In this document: in pieces, positions 7,110 through 14,929 of the stretch
How positions within the stretch are numbered: the first letter of the stretch is position 1
Layout: the number at the start of each line of letters is the position of its first letter
NCBI GenBank assembly: GCA_011176535.1
Contig: DUEP01000126.1
Coordinates: 1-36,588 of the forward strand
DNA from: Anaerolineae bacterium
GTDB taxonomy: Bacteria > Chloroflexota > Anaerolineae > Anaerolineales > DRMV01
Direction of reading: 5' to 3'
Length of the DNA stretch: 36,588 bases
Made by a program: the position numbers and the translations under genes
Notes under the pieces: model-generated
Database searches by the model: none
Told to the model about the DNA's origin: nothing
What the model saw: the letters and a program-made list of their open reading frames with translations, nothing else

Positions 7110-8219
7110 ATGGGTCCGTTGTTTGCTTTTGAGGTGCTTGCTACCGATGGGCAGGCCCGTGCCGGGGTGCTCCACACGCCGCACGGGGCGTTGCTCACGC
7201 CGGTCTTCGCCCCTGTGGGCACCCAGGCCACGGTCAAAGCGATGACCCCCGCCCAACTGGAGGAGGTGGGGGCGTCGTTGGTGTTGGCAAACACCTTTCA
7301 CCTTTATCTGCGCCCCGGAGATGAGGTCGTGGCGGCGCTGGGGGGGCTGCACGAATTCATGCAGTGGCCGCATCCCATCCTCACCGATTCGGGGGGCTTT
7401 CAGGTGTTCTCCCTGGCGAAGATTCGCGAGGTGGACGACGATGGCGTAACCTTCCGCAGCCCTCTGGACGGCTCGACGCATCGCTTCACTCCGGAGAAAG
7501 CCATCGCCATCCAGGAAAACCTGGGCGCGGACATCATCATGGTCTTTGATGAGTGCCCGGACCCCTACGACCGAGCTTACAACGAAGAAGCCCTGGCGCG
7601 CACGCACCGCTGGGCCGAGCGCTGCCTGGCTGCCAAGACGCGCCCTGATCAGGCCCTCTTTGGCATCGTGCAGGGCGGTGTGTTCCCCGATTTGCGAGGG
7701 CAATCGGCGCGCTTCATCGCTTCGTTGGGCTTCCCCGGCTATGCCATCGGCGGCCTCTCGGTGGGCGAGACCAAGGCCGAGATGTACGCCATGATCGAGG
7801 TGGTCAACGCGGTGCTGCCCGCCGACAAGCCACGTTATCTCATGGGCGTGGGCACGCCGCAGGACCTGGTCGAGGCCGTGCGGCGCGGCGTGGACATTTT
7901 CGATTGTGTGCTCCCTACCCGCCTGGCCCGCCATCACGCCGCCATGCTCCGCAATGGTGGGCGGCTCAACCTGCGGCGCGCCGAGTTCGCCCGCGACCCG
8001 CGGCCCATCGACCCCACCTGCACCTGCTACACCTGTCGCCATTTCAGCCGTGGCTATCTGCGCCACCTGATCGTGGCCCGGGAGATGCTGGCGGCCACGC
8101 TGCTCTCCATCCACAACATCCACACCCTGACGCAACTCACCTGGGAGATGAGGCAGACCATCCTGGAAGGCCGCTTCACCGCCTGGGCAGAGGCCTTCTT
8201 GAAAGCCGTGCCTGCCTGA
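7110..8219 (+). CDS. tgt: tRNA-guanine transglycosylase
   Basis: A 369-aa enzyme that swaps guanine-34 in GUN-anticodon tRNAs for the queuosine precursor preQ1, in the cytoplasm. Key residues are visible: Asp93 in TDSGGFQVFSL, the FDECP segment (Asp147), GIVQGG near 185-190, GGLSVGE near 214-220, the nucleophile Asp265 in FDCVLPTR, and zinc ligands Cys304, Cys306, Cys309 and His335 (CTCYTC, then SIHN). Length and order match bacterial Tgt. AAGGAG lies four bases before the ATG. No preQ1 biosynthesis or queA gene is in the window. Confidence 0.98.
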   Translation: MGPLFAFEVLATDGQARAGVLHTPHGALLTPVFAPVGTQATVKAMTPAQLEEVGASLVLANTFHLYLRPGDEVVAALGGLHEFMQWPHPILTDSGGFQVFSLAKIREVDDDGVTFRSPLDGSTHRFTPEKAIAIQENLGADIIMVFDECPDPYDRAYNEEALARTHRWAERCLAAKTRPDQALFGIVQGGVFPDLRGQSARFIASLGFPGYAIGGLSVGETKAEMYAMIEVVNAVLPADKPRYLMGVGTPQDLVEAVRRGVDIFDCVLPTRLARHHAAMLRNGGRLNLRRAEFARDPRPIDPTCTCYTCRHFSRGYLRHLIVAREMLAATLLSIHNIHTLTQLTWEMRQTILEGRFTAWAEAFLKAVPA

Positions 8220-8223
8220 AAAA

Positions 8224-8263
8224 GCCGCATGGCCTCCACGCTTCGGCGTGCATCCCGCGGCCT
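8224..8263 (+). terminator. Branched hairpin with UUCG tetraloop between tgt and uppP
   Basis: Outer stem GCCGC (8224-8228) with GCGGC (8257-8261); inner stem CACGC (8237-8241) closed by the very stable loop TTCG and GCGTG (8246-8250). Only a short T-tract follows (8263-8265), so it could be a weak terminator, an attenuator or an mRNA-processing or stability element. Confidence 0.45.
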
Positions 8264-8278
8264 TTGTGAGGATTTCCC

Positions 8279-9094
8279 ATGACCCTTTTCCAAGCCTTCG
8301 TTCTGGGCCTTGTGCAAGGGCTCACCGAGTTCTTTCCCATTTCCAGTTCGGGGCATTTGGCCCTGGTGCCGCGGTTTTTAGGCTGGCACTTTTACGGCGG
8401 CAACACCTTTGCCTTTAATGTGCTGGTGCAGGTGGGCACCTTAGTGGCCGTGATCGGCTACTTCTGGCGCGATTTGGAGCAAATCGCCGTGGCTTGGCTT
8501 CGGGGGCTTTGGCGGCGTCAGCCCTGGGCGACCTTAGAGGCCCGCATGGGCTGGTATCTCATTCTGGCCACCCTGCCGGCCGTGGTGGGCGGGTTGTTGT
8601 TGCAGCACCGCGTCGAAGCCGCCTTTAGCAACCCGCGGGCCGTGGGGTTCTTTCTGTTGTTGACGGCCCTACTGCTGTTCAGCGCCGACAGGCTGGGCCG
8701 CCAGAAACGCGCCTGGGCGCAGTTTCAGGGCAAGGACGCCTTGACGATGGGCTTCTTCCAGGTGTTGGCGTTGTTCCCAGGCGTGTCGCGCTCTGGCTCG
8801 ACCATCGCCGGGGGGATGTATCGGCATCTGGATCGCCCCACGGCGGCCCGCTTTTCCTTTTTGATGAGTGTGCCGGTGATGTTGGGCGCAGGGGCCCTGG
8901 CGTTGGTGGATTTGTTCCGGCAACCGCAACCGGCTTCGGCCACGCTGGCCCCCTTGATGGTGGGCTTTCTCACCGCGGCCGTGAGCGGGTACCTCTCCAT
9001 CCGCTGGCTACTCCGTTACCTGGTGCGCCACAATCTCACGGTGTTTGCTGTATACTGCGCTGTACTGGGGTTGACGGCGCTGCTGTTGTTCTGA
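8279..9094 (+). CDS. uppP: Undecaprenyl-diphosphatase
   Basis: A 271-aa polytopic membrane enzyme of the BacA/UppP family. It dephosphorylates undecaprenyl diphosphate to recycle the lipid carrier of peptidoglycan and glycan assembly; overproduction is known to confer bacitracin resistance. Both signature motifs are present: QGLTEFFPISSSGH near 14-27 (catalytic Glu) and PGVSRSGSTI near 164-173 (catalytic Arg/Ser loop). About eight membrane helices. GAGGA precedes the ATG. It lies 59 nt after tgt and 23 nt before a lipoprotein gene, likely one transcript unless the intervening hairpin terminates. Confidence 0.97.
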   Translation: MTLFQAFVLGLVQGLTEFFPISSSGHLALVPRFLGWHFYGGNTFAFNVLVQVGTLVAVIGYFWRDLEQIAVAWLRGLWRRQPWATLEARMGWYLILATLPAVVGGLLLQHRVEAAFSNPRAVGFFLLLTALLLFSADRLGRQKRAWAQFQGKDALTMGFFQVLALFPGVSRSGSTIAGGMYRHLDRPTAARFSFLMSVPVMLGAGALALVDLFRQPQPASATLAPLMVGFLTAAVSGYLSIRWLLRYLVRHNLTVFAVYCAVLGLTALLLF

Positions 9095-9117
9095 AGACGC
9101 TTTTGGGAGGGCTGGTC

Positions 9118-9924
9118 GTGCAACACCAACGGGGTTGGACAGCGACTGTACGCCGCAGTCATCTTTGGCTGGGGATGGTGGTGCTGCTTGGCGTATGGGC
9201 GCTCACGGCGTGCGCCACGGCGATCCCTACCCCTACGCCTATGCCCACACCCACCGCGCCGACTTTCCTGGTAGTGGCGCATCCTCCCGACCTGACCCCC
9301 TGGGATGCGGATTTGCAGCGTTGCGCCCGGACATGGAACCTTCCCCTGGTGGTGCACGAGGTGGCGTTGCGCGCCTTGCCCACCACCGAGGCGGATGTGG
9401 TGCTCACCTGGGGCGCTCCGCCCGCGGAGGCCCACGCCTTCGCCTTGGGCGAGGAGACGGTCTGGGCGGTGACCTCGCGCACCAACCCGGTGCGTGATTT
9501 GTCCCCCGCCCAGGTGCGGTGGTTGTTTTTGGGTTGGGTGACGGATTGGCGCGATTTTGGGGGGCGGGCTCAGGGGGTGCGCCTCTGGGCGCCCGACGAG
9601 GATGACCTGGTGTATCCCGTGTTGGAAGACCTGCTCCTCGGTGTGCCGCCCGCTTCACAGGCCAAAGTGGTGCCGGGCCCCAGAGCCGCTCTGGAGGCCC
9701 TGGCAAAGGTGCCCGGTGGTGTGGCCCTGTTGCCAGGCCGCTGGCTGGTGGCGGCGGATCTCCCGCCGGAGGTGGCCTCTCGTGTCGAAAAGGTGGCCGT
9801 GCTCAGCGCCGAACCGCTGGGCCAGACGCCCGTGGTGGCGTTCACCTGGGAGGAGCCCCAGGGCACTGCGCGCGACCTCATCGCGTGTTTGCAGGGGACA
9901 GCACCCCCTCAGGGGGGCGAATAG
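9118..9924 (+). CDS. Lipoprotein, PstS-like solute-binding fold
   Basis: A 268-aa protein starting at GTG 9118, with GGGAGG seven bases upstream. It has an N-terminal signal with lipobox LTAC (lipid-modified Cys32), then a short Thr/Pro spacer (ATAIPTPTPMPTPT). The body looks like a type-2 periplasmic-binding-protein fold: a stretch near residues 125-145 (TNPVRDLSPAQVRWLFLG, then WRDFGG) is typical of PstS-like phosphate-binding proteins, where it reads N-x-L-S then I-F-x-G then W. It is shorter than PstS and no ABC permease or ATPase is adjacent, so it may be an orphan ligand sensor or work with a distant transporter. The lipoprotein call is strong; the ligand is unknown. Confidence 0.78.
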   Translation: MQHQRGWTATVRRSHLWLGMVVLLGVWALTACATAIPTPTPMPTPTAPTFLVVAHPPDLTPWDADLQRCARTWNLPLVVHEVALRALPTTEADVVLTWGAPPAEAHAFALGEETVWAVTSRTNPVRDLSPAQVRWLFLGWVTDWRDFGGRAQGVRLWAPDEDDLVYPVLEDLLLGVPPASQAKVVPGPRAALEALAKVPGGVALLPGRWLVAADLPPEVASRVEKVAVLSAEPLGQTPVVAFTWEEPQGTARDLIACLQGTAPPQGGE

Positions 9925-9984
9925 CCTCTGGCGCCGGCGCCGGCCCCGGGATCCAGAGTTTTTAGATGTCGAACGGCGTTGCAG

Positions 9985-9990
9985 TACAAT
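9985..9990 (+). promoter_or_regulatory. Putative -10 (TACAAT) for pepF
   Basis: The context TTGCAGTACAATAG recurs almost exactly at 30103-30115 before the HerA-like gene. A GC-rich tandem, two abutting GCCGGC hexamers (9933-9944), lies just upstream. Confidence 0.5.
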
Positions 9991-10028
9991 AGGGGCATGC
10001 AATCCCTTGGCATCGAGAAGGAGGAACG

Positions 10029-11798
10029 ATGGACGCTCCGGTAACTTTTCAGCAAGAGCGTTGGAGTCTGGCTGATTTGTTCGCCTCGCCTCAGGAGGCG
10101 GAACAGGCTTTTCAAGAGGTGGAGCAACGCGTCGCCGCCATCGAGGCCTGGCGCGACAAGTTGACCCCCGACATCCCCGCCGGGCAGTTTATGGCCCTGC
10201 TCCGCGAGATCGAAGACCTCAACCGGCTGGCGTATCGCATTCACGGCTACGCCAGCCTGCGCTTTGCCGAAAACACCCAGGACCAGGAAGCGCAGAATAT
10301 GCTGGGCAAGGTGCGCCAGTTCATGGCACTGATGGGTAATCGCTTGCTCTTCTTCGAGTTATGGTGGCGCAACCTGGACGAGGAGAACGCCCAACGCCTG
10401 ATGGCTGAGGCGGGGGATTACCGCTATTATCTGGAAAAGCAGCGCCTCTACCGCCCGCACACCCTGAGCGAGGCGGAGGAGAAGATCATCAACCTCAAGG
10501 ATGTGACCGGGGTGAACGCGCTGATCACCCTTTACAGCGCCATCACCAATCGCTATGTGTTCCGCCTGGAGGTGGATGGCGAGGTCAAAGAGCTCACCCG
10601 GGGCGAGTTGATGGTGTACGCCCGGCATCATGACCCCGATTTGCGGGCCCGCGCCTACCAGGAACTTTATCGGGTGTACGGCAACGACGGGGCCATCCTG
10701 GGCCAGATGTACCAGGCCGTGGTGCGGGACTGGTACAACGAGAATGTGCTGCTGCGCAGGTATGCCAGCCCCATCTCGGTGCGCAATTTGCACAATCATC
10801 TCCCCGATGAGGTGGTGGATACCCTGTTGGCGGTTTGTCGTGACAACGCCGAGGTGTTCCGGCGCTTCTTCCGCCTCAAGGCCCGCGTGCTGGGGATGGA
10901 CCGCCTGCGGCGTTACGATGTTTACGCCCCGGTGGCGAAGTCGGACAAGACCTATGACTTTGCCACGGCGGCCCGGATGGTGCTGGATGCCTTCAAGCGT
11001 TTCGACCCCCGCATCGCCGATCTGGCCCGGCGGGTGTTCGCCGAGCATCATCTGGACAGCGAGGTGCGCAGGGGAAAGAGGGGCGGGGCCTTTTGCTCCA
11101 CCGTGACCCCGGACCTGACCCCCTGGGTACTGGTGAATTATCAGGGTCGGGTCGATGACATCGCCACCCTGGCCCACGAGTTGGGCCATGCCATTCACTC
11201 GATGCTGGCTGCCCACCACAGCCTGTTCACCCAACACGCGCCTCTGCCGCTGGCCGAGACCGCCTCGACCTTTGGCGAGATGATCCTCATCGACGCGCTG
11301 CTGGAACAGGAAAGCGACGAGACCGTGCGCCGCGATATCCTCTTCCGCCAGGTGGACGACAACTACGCCACCATCCTGCGGCAGGCGTACTTTGCCCTTT
11401 TCGAAAAGCAGGCCCACGACATGGTGCAGCAGGGCGCCTCGGTGGAGGATCTGGCGGAAGCCTACATGGACAACCTGCGCGATCAGTTTGATGACGCCGT
11501 GGCGTTGAGCGATGAGTTCCGTTGGGAGTGGGTCTCCATCCCGCACATCTATCACGCCCCCTTCTATGTGTACGCCTATGCCTTTGGCCAGTTGCTCGTG
11601 CTGGCCCTTTACCGGCGCTACAAGGAAGAGGGCGAGGCCTTCAAGGAGCGCTACATCAACCTGTTGGCCACCGGAGGCTCCAAGCCGCCCATGGAGATGC
11701 TGGCCGAAGCCGGGGTCGATGTCAGCCGCCCCGAATTCTGGCAGGGCGGGTTTGACATCATCAACGGCTGGATTGACCAACTGGAGGGCATGGTGTAG
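10029..11798 (+). CDS. pepF: Oligoendopeptidase F, M3 metallopeptidase
   Basis: A 589-aa cytoplasmic zinc metallopeptidase that cleaves medium-length peptides. The HEXXH zinc motif is HELGH at 383-387 (HELGHAIHS), and the third-ligand helix follows as ETASTFGEMIL near 405-415. The C-terminal substrate-binding signature HIYHAPFYVYAYAFGQL near 512-528 is typical of the PepF/M3B group. Length matches the family. AAGGAGGAACG precedes the ATG. It has its own probable promoter and a strong terminator, so it is likely monocistronic. Confidence 0.97.
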   Translation: MDAPVTFQQERWSLADLFASPQEAEQAFQEVEQRVAAIEAWRDKLTPDIPAGQFMALLREIEDLNRLAYRIHGYASLRFAENTQDQEAQNMLGKVRQFMALMGNRLLFFELWWRNLDEENAQRLMAEAGDYRYYLEKQRLYRPHTLSEAEEKIINLKDVTGVNALITLYSAITNRYVFRLEVDGEVKELTRGELMVYARHHDPDLRARAYQELYRVYGNDGAILGQMYQAVVRDWYNENVLLRRYASPISVRNLHNHLPDEVVDTLLAVCRDNAEVFRRFFRLKARVLGMDRLRRYDVYAPVAKSDKTYDFATAARMVLDAFKRFDPRIADLARRVFAEHHLDSEVRRGKRGGAFCSTVTPDLTPWVLVNYQGRVDDIATLAHELGHAIHSMLAAHHSLFTQHAPLPLAETASTFGEMILIDALLEQESDETVRRDILFRQVDDNYATILRQAYFALFEKQAHDMVQQGASVEDLAEAYMDNLRDQFDDAVALSDEFRWEWVSIPHIYHAPFYVYAYAFGQLLVLALYRRYKEEGEAFKERYINLLATGGSKPPMEMLAEAGVDVSRPEFWQGGFDIINGWIDQLEGMV

Positions 11799-11822
11799 TC
11801 CGGAGCCCGAGGCTGGATTCCC

Positions 11823-11858
11823 GGCCCGGCAGGTGAACAAACCTGTCGGGCCTTTTTT
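11823..11858 (+). terminator. Strong intrinsic terminator of pepF
   Basis: A 12-bp stem GGCCCGGCAGGT (11823-11834) with ACCTGTCGGGCC (11841-11852), one G-T pair, 6-nt loop, followed by six Ts. It lies at the convergent junction with pgeF, whose stop codon overlaps the T-run. Confidence 0.93.
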
Positions 11859-12645
11859 ATTCCGGCAGGGCGATGAGCGTGCCGAAGCGTCCGGTTTTCC
11901 CCTTTTCGGCACGGTGGGAGTACCAGTCTTCCAGGTGGCAGGCGGTGCAGATTTCGGCCACTTCAATCTGCCGCACGCCGGCCTGCTCCAGCAGCCAGCG
12001 GTTGGCCGCCCAGAGGTCGAAGTGCACCCGCTGCCCGCCCGGATGGGGCAGCAGGGCCTCGGCCTGCTCACCAAAGGCGGCCCGCACCTGGGCCGCCACT
12101 TCTTCGCCCACCTCGTAGTGGTCCGGGCCGATGGAGGGGCCGATGGCCGCCAGGATGTCGGCGGGGCGAGAGCCGTAGCAGGCGACCATCTGCTCCACGG
12201 CTTTTTTCGTCACCCCCAGCACTGTGCCGCGCCAGCCCGCATGGACGAGGCCTACCACCCGCTGCACGGGGTCGGCCAGCAGGATGGGCACGCAGTCCGC
12301 ATAGCGCATGACTAAGGTCACATCGGGGCGGTCGGTCAGCATGGCGTCGGCCTGGATGTGGGGGCGTGCGTCCGGGCGGGGGGTGTGGGCGCAGACCACC
12401 GTGGCGCTGTGGACCAGCCACACATCGTAACGCGAGGCCAGAGGCCGCTCCAGGGCGGCGAACACCCGGCGCAGGTTCTCCTGCACCCGCCCACGCTCGT
12501 CCCCCACCCTGTTGCCTAAGTTGAGGGAATCCCACGGCGGGGGGCTGACACCCCCGCGGCGGGTGAACACCCCGTGGGGGATTCCGGCTTCGGCCAGAAG
12601 GGAGGCGACCCAGTATTTCAGGGGTGGTTGTTTCACAAAGGGCAT
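11857..12645 (-). CDS. pgeF: Laccase-domain purine nucleoside phosphorylase (PgeF/YfiH family)
   Basis: A 262-aa protein of the multicopper-polyphenol-oxidase-like (DUF152) family. Members act as purine nucleoside phosphorylase/adenosine deaminase, and E. coli YfiH (PgeF) is proposed to remove mis-incorporated serine from peptidoglycan precursors. Metal ligands are visible: His79 (LVHSATV), Cys118 (RYADCVP) and His135 (LVHAGWRG). The start MPFVKQPP is chosen because the frame upstream belongs to another gene. It follows the DUF2085 fusion gene by 11 nt and ends the thiol-redox run, where it is probably only co-transcribed. Confidence 0.95.
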   Translation of the reverse strand: MPFVKQPPLKYWVASLLAEAGIPHGVFTRRGGVSPPPWDSLNLGNRVGDERGRVQENLRRVFAALERPLASRYDVWLVHSATVVCAHTPRPDARPHIQADAMLTDRPDVTLVMRYADCVPILLADPVQRVVGLVHAGWRGTVLGVTKKAVEQMVACYGSRPADILAAIGPSIGPDHYEVGEEVAAQVRAAFGEQAEALLPHPGGQRVHFDLWAANRWLLEQAGVRQIEVAEICTACHLEDWYSHRAEKGKTGRFGTLIALPE

Positions 12646-12656
12646 GGACGGTTCTC

Positions 12657-13643
12657 TCACGGGCGGGGTTCGGCGGGCCGCTGGCCCGTCATCCGCGGGG
12701 CCATGAGTTCCCGGGTTTCGGCCATGGATTGCTCCACCAGGGGGTAGCCAAACCAGGCGGTGGTGAACCCGAAGAGAAAGCCGGTGAGGGTGCGCAGCAA
12801 AGGCGTGCTTTCGCGGAAAGGCAGCAGGTGGAACGGGGCTTGGCTGAGGATCTGGCTCAAGCCGTCCACGCCGATGGGGGCCCAGCCGATGAGAAGCCAC
12901 AGGGCCAGGGGCAGGGGCTTGGTGTGTCGGCGCATCAGGGCGAAGAACAGGCCGAAAAGCAGGATGGCGCCGTAGATGGCCACATCGCGCTGGCAAAGGG
13001 CCACCTTGTAGCCCACCTGGGGGTTGCCGAGGAAGCGCCGCGCGGCCAGCAGGGTTTGGGGACGGTTGCTTTCATCCAGGCCGGTGGCTTGCTGGAAGGA
13101 CTGCCATCCCGGCGGGGCGGCGTATTGGCGGGGGTAGGCCGGTTGTTCGCCGAAGAGGAACCAGGAACGAAAGGCCAGTTGATGACAGACGCCGCCGTAG
13201 AGGCGGTAGAGCACGCGGGCAGGGGCTTCGGCCCCGGCGTGCATGAGCATCGGGGCGGCAAAGGCTCCTCCCACATACAGAGCCACCAACAGATTGAACA
13301 CGAAGAGCCAGTGATGGGCGAACCACCAGACCGCCCGCTCGACGGTGGTGATGGCCCGTGGAGAGGGTGGGTTGGAGGACGTGGTACCGCGTTGCCGTTG
13401 ACCATCCCGGGCCGCCTGCAAGGCGATGAGCAGGCGGGTGCGGTCGAAGGGCGGGTTGAGGCGATAGGGGCCGATGCGCACCTGAGGCAGTTCCCCCAGG
13501 CGGCGGGCCAGGGCTTCATCCTCCCCCACATCCACCTCGGTGACTTCGTGGGGCACTTCGTCACGCAGCGCGGCCAGCAGGTCACGCACCTTTTGGGTGG
13601 CTTCCTTGGCCTCGGTGTGGGTGTAGATGGTGACGCGGATCAT
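12657..13643 (-). CDS. Cysteine-less glutaredoxin-like domain fused to DUF2085 membrane protein
   Basis: A 328-aa protein. Residues 1-80 follow the beta-alpha-beta pattern of a DUF836/glutaredoxin-like fold (VTIYTHTEAKEATQKVRDLL, EVTEVDVGEDEALARRLGELPQVRIG), but the usual CxxC after the first strand is replaced by EAKEA. Residues about 100-328 are a DUF2085 membrane domain with about five helices. It keeps that family's CHQL (CHQLAFRSWFLFG) and ALCQRD segments, which in typical members carry paired cysteines. The ATG at 13643 overlaps the TGA of the thioredoxin gene as ATGA. The reading frame upstream of 13643 is not part of the gene. Context in a CcdA/TlpA operon suggests a membrane-redox or sensing role; function is unknown. 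Confidence 0.82.
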   Translation of the reverse strand: MIRVTIYTHTEAKEATQKVRDLLAALRDEVPHEVTEVDVGEDEALARRLGELPQVRIGPYRLNPPFDRTRLLIALQAARDGQRQRGTTSSNPPSPRAITTVERAVWWFAHHWLFVFNLLVALYVGGAFAAPMLMHAGAEAPARVLYRLYGGVCHQLAFRSWFLFGEQPAYPRQYAAPPGWQSFQQATGLDESNRPQTLLAARRFLGNPQVGYKVALCQRDVAIYGAILLFGLFFALMRRHTKPLPLALWLLIGWAPIGVDGLSQILSQAPFHLLPFRESTPLLRTLTGFLFGFTTAWFGYPLVEQSMAETRELMAPRMTGQRPAEPRP

Positions 13644-14164
13644 GGGGCGACTCCAACAGCGGTGAGCCCTTGGCGCAGGGTGTCTTCGTCGAGGGCGCCG
13701 ATATGGACAAAGCGGACAATGCCTTGCGCATCGAGGAAGAAGGTGGTTGGAAGTCCATGGACGCCGTAGCGGGTGGCGACGGCGCCTTGGGTGTCCAGCG
13801 CCACGGGCGGGGTGAGCCCTTGCGCGGCGAGAAAGGCGCGAGTGTCCTGCGCCCCATCGCCCACATCTACGGCGACGACGGCCACATCGGTGCGCTGGCG
13901 GGCCAGGCGGTCGAGCAAAGGCATCTCCGCACGGCAGGGCGGGCACCACACGGCCCAGAAGTTCACCAGCACGGGGCGCAGACGGAAGTCGGCCAACTTT
14001 ACCGGATGCCCCTGGAGGTCTTTCAGTTCCCAGGTGGGGGCGGGGTAGCCCACCACGGGCCGCGCGCCGGTGTGCAGCAGGCGGTTGCCCACCACCACGG
14101 CCAAAGCCATGCCCAGAAGGAAGAGCAGGCTCCGCAGGAAAGGGGGGCGCCAATCGGGACGCAT
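13640..14164 (-). CDS. TlpA-like membrane-anchored thioredoxin
   Basis: A 174-aa protein with an N-terminal anchor (about 10-30) and an extracytoplasmic thioredoxin fold of the TlpA/ResA class. The active site is WCPPC with Cys74 and Cys77, and the cis-proline loop is GLPTTFF. It should reduce disulfides outside the membrane, for example in apocytochrome c or other exported substrates, taking electrons from the adjacent CcdA. Stop and start codons of ccdA and this gene overlap (TAATG), and its own stop overlaps the next gene's start, so the three are translationally coupled. Confidence 0.96.
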   Translation of the reverse strand: MRPDWRPPFLRSLLFLLGMALAVVVGNRLLHTGARPVVGYPAPTWELKDLQGHPVKLADFRLRPVLVNFWAVWCPPCRAEMPLLDRLARQRTDVAVVAVDVGDGAQDTRAFLAAQGLTPPVALDTQGAVATRYGVHGLPTTFFLDAQGIVRFVHIGALDEDTLRQGLTAVGVAP

Positions 14165-14877
14165 TACAGCCCGAAGTCGAAGAAGTTACCCAGTTGAGCC
14201 AGGCGCGCGAAGGTGCCCGTGAGCAGCATCACGCCCACGATGACCAGCAGCACACCCATGACGATTTCGGCGATGCGGGAGACGCGGCTGTAGCGGCGGA
14301 TGAGTTTTGCCACCGGCTCCAGCGCCAGGGCGGTCAGCAGGAAAGGCACGGCCAGGCCCGCGGAGTACACGCTGAGCAAAAGCGCGCCCTGAGCCACCGA
14401 GCCGCCTTGCAGCGAGAGGGTGAGAATGGCGCCCAGCACCGGCCCCACGCAGGGCGACCAGCCCGCCGAAAAGAGCACGCCCATCAGCGCCGAGGAGAGC
14501 AGCCCTTTGCCTTCCACCTCCATCTCGGGCCGCAGGTCCTGTTCCAGGAAGGGGATGCGGTAGATGCCGATGGTGTGGATGCCAAAGATGATGACGATCA
14601 GGCCGCCGATGCGGGCCAGCCAGAAGCGCAGGTCATACAGGGCGCCGCCCAGAGCCGAGGCCCCCACGCCCAGGAGCACGAACACGGCGCTGAACCCCAG
14701 CACGAAGGCCAGGCCGTGGATGAACACCCGACCGCGCGAGACCGGGGTTTCCTCGTCCTGAGCCCCGATGGCCATCCCGCCCAGATAGCCGATGTAGGCC
14801 GGTACCAGCGGCAGCACGCAGGGCGAGAGGAAAGAAAGCAGACCCGCCAGAAAAGCCAAACCTGCGGTGACTTGCAT
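14164..14877 (-). CDS. ccdA: CcdA, thiol-disulfide electron carrier of the membrane
   Basis: A 237-aa protein with six membrane helices. CcdA/DsbD-gamma family members pass electrons from cytoplasmic thioredoxin to extracytoplasmic TlpA/ResA-type proteins. The two signature cysteines are Cys20 (LSPCVLPLVPAYIGYLGG) and Cys143 (GWSPCVGPVLGAIL). AGGAGG precedes the ATG. It heads the tightly packed run ccdA, tlpA-like, DUF2085 fusion, pgeF. No cytochrome-c assembly genes are nearby, so the target thiols are unknown. Confidence 0.97.
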   Translation of the reverse strand: MQVTAGLAFLAGLLSFLSPCVLPLVPAYIGYLGGMAIGAQDEETPVSRGRVFIHGLAFVLGFSAVFVLLGVGASALGGALYDLRFWLARIGGLIVIIFGIHTIGIYRIPFLEQDLRPEMEVEGKGLLSSALMGVLFSAGWSPCVGPVLGAILTLSLQGGSVAQGALLLSVYSAGLAVPFLLTALALEPVAKLIRRYSRVSRIAEIVMGVLLVIVGVMLLTGTFARLAQLGNFFDFGL

Positions 14878-14929
14878 GGATGCTACCTCCTGAAGAAAGT
14901 CCCCTCTCGTCTATGGGAAGGGGGTTTGT

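Noticed and set aside
6246-8135. A 629-residue minus-strand open frame opposite the transporter and tgt
   Set aside because: Composition is Gln/His/Arg/Gly-rich with no domain, typical of antisense frames in GC-rich DNA, and it lies opposite two unmistakable genes.
9931-9950. GC-rich alternating tract read as a terminator stem
   Set aside because: Repeats of GCCGGC are self-complementary but have no loop or T-run; treated as sequence context and as potential restriction sites.
10359-12074. A 571-residue minus-strand open frame opposite pepF
   Set aside because: Antisense shadow of a conserved gene; no ribosome-binding site or domain.
12657-14153. A 498-residue open frame covering the DUF2085 gene and the thioredoxin gene
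   Set aside because: The N-terminal third is an Arg/Pro/His-rich out-of-frame reading of the TlpA-like gene, which is clearly coding in another frame.
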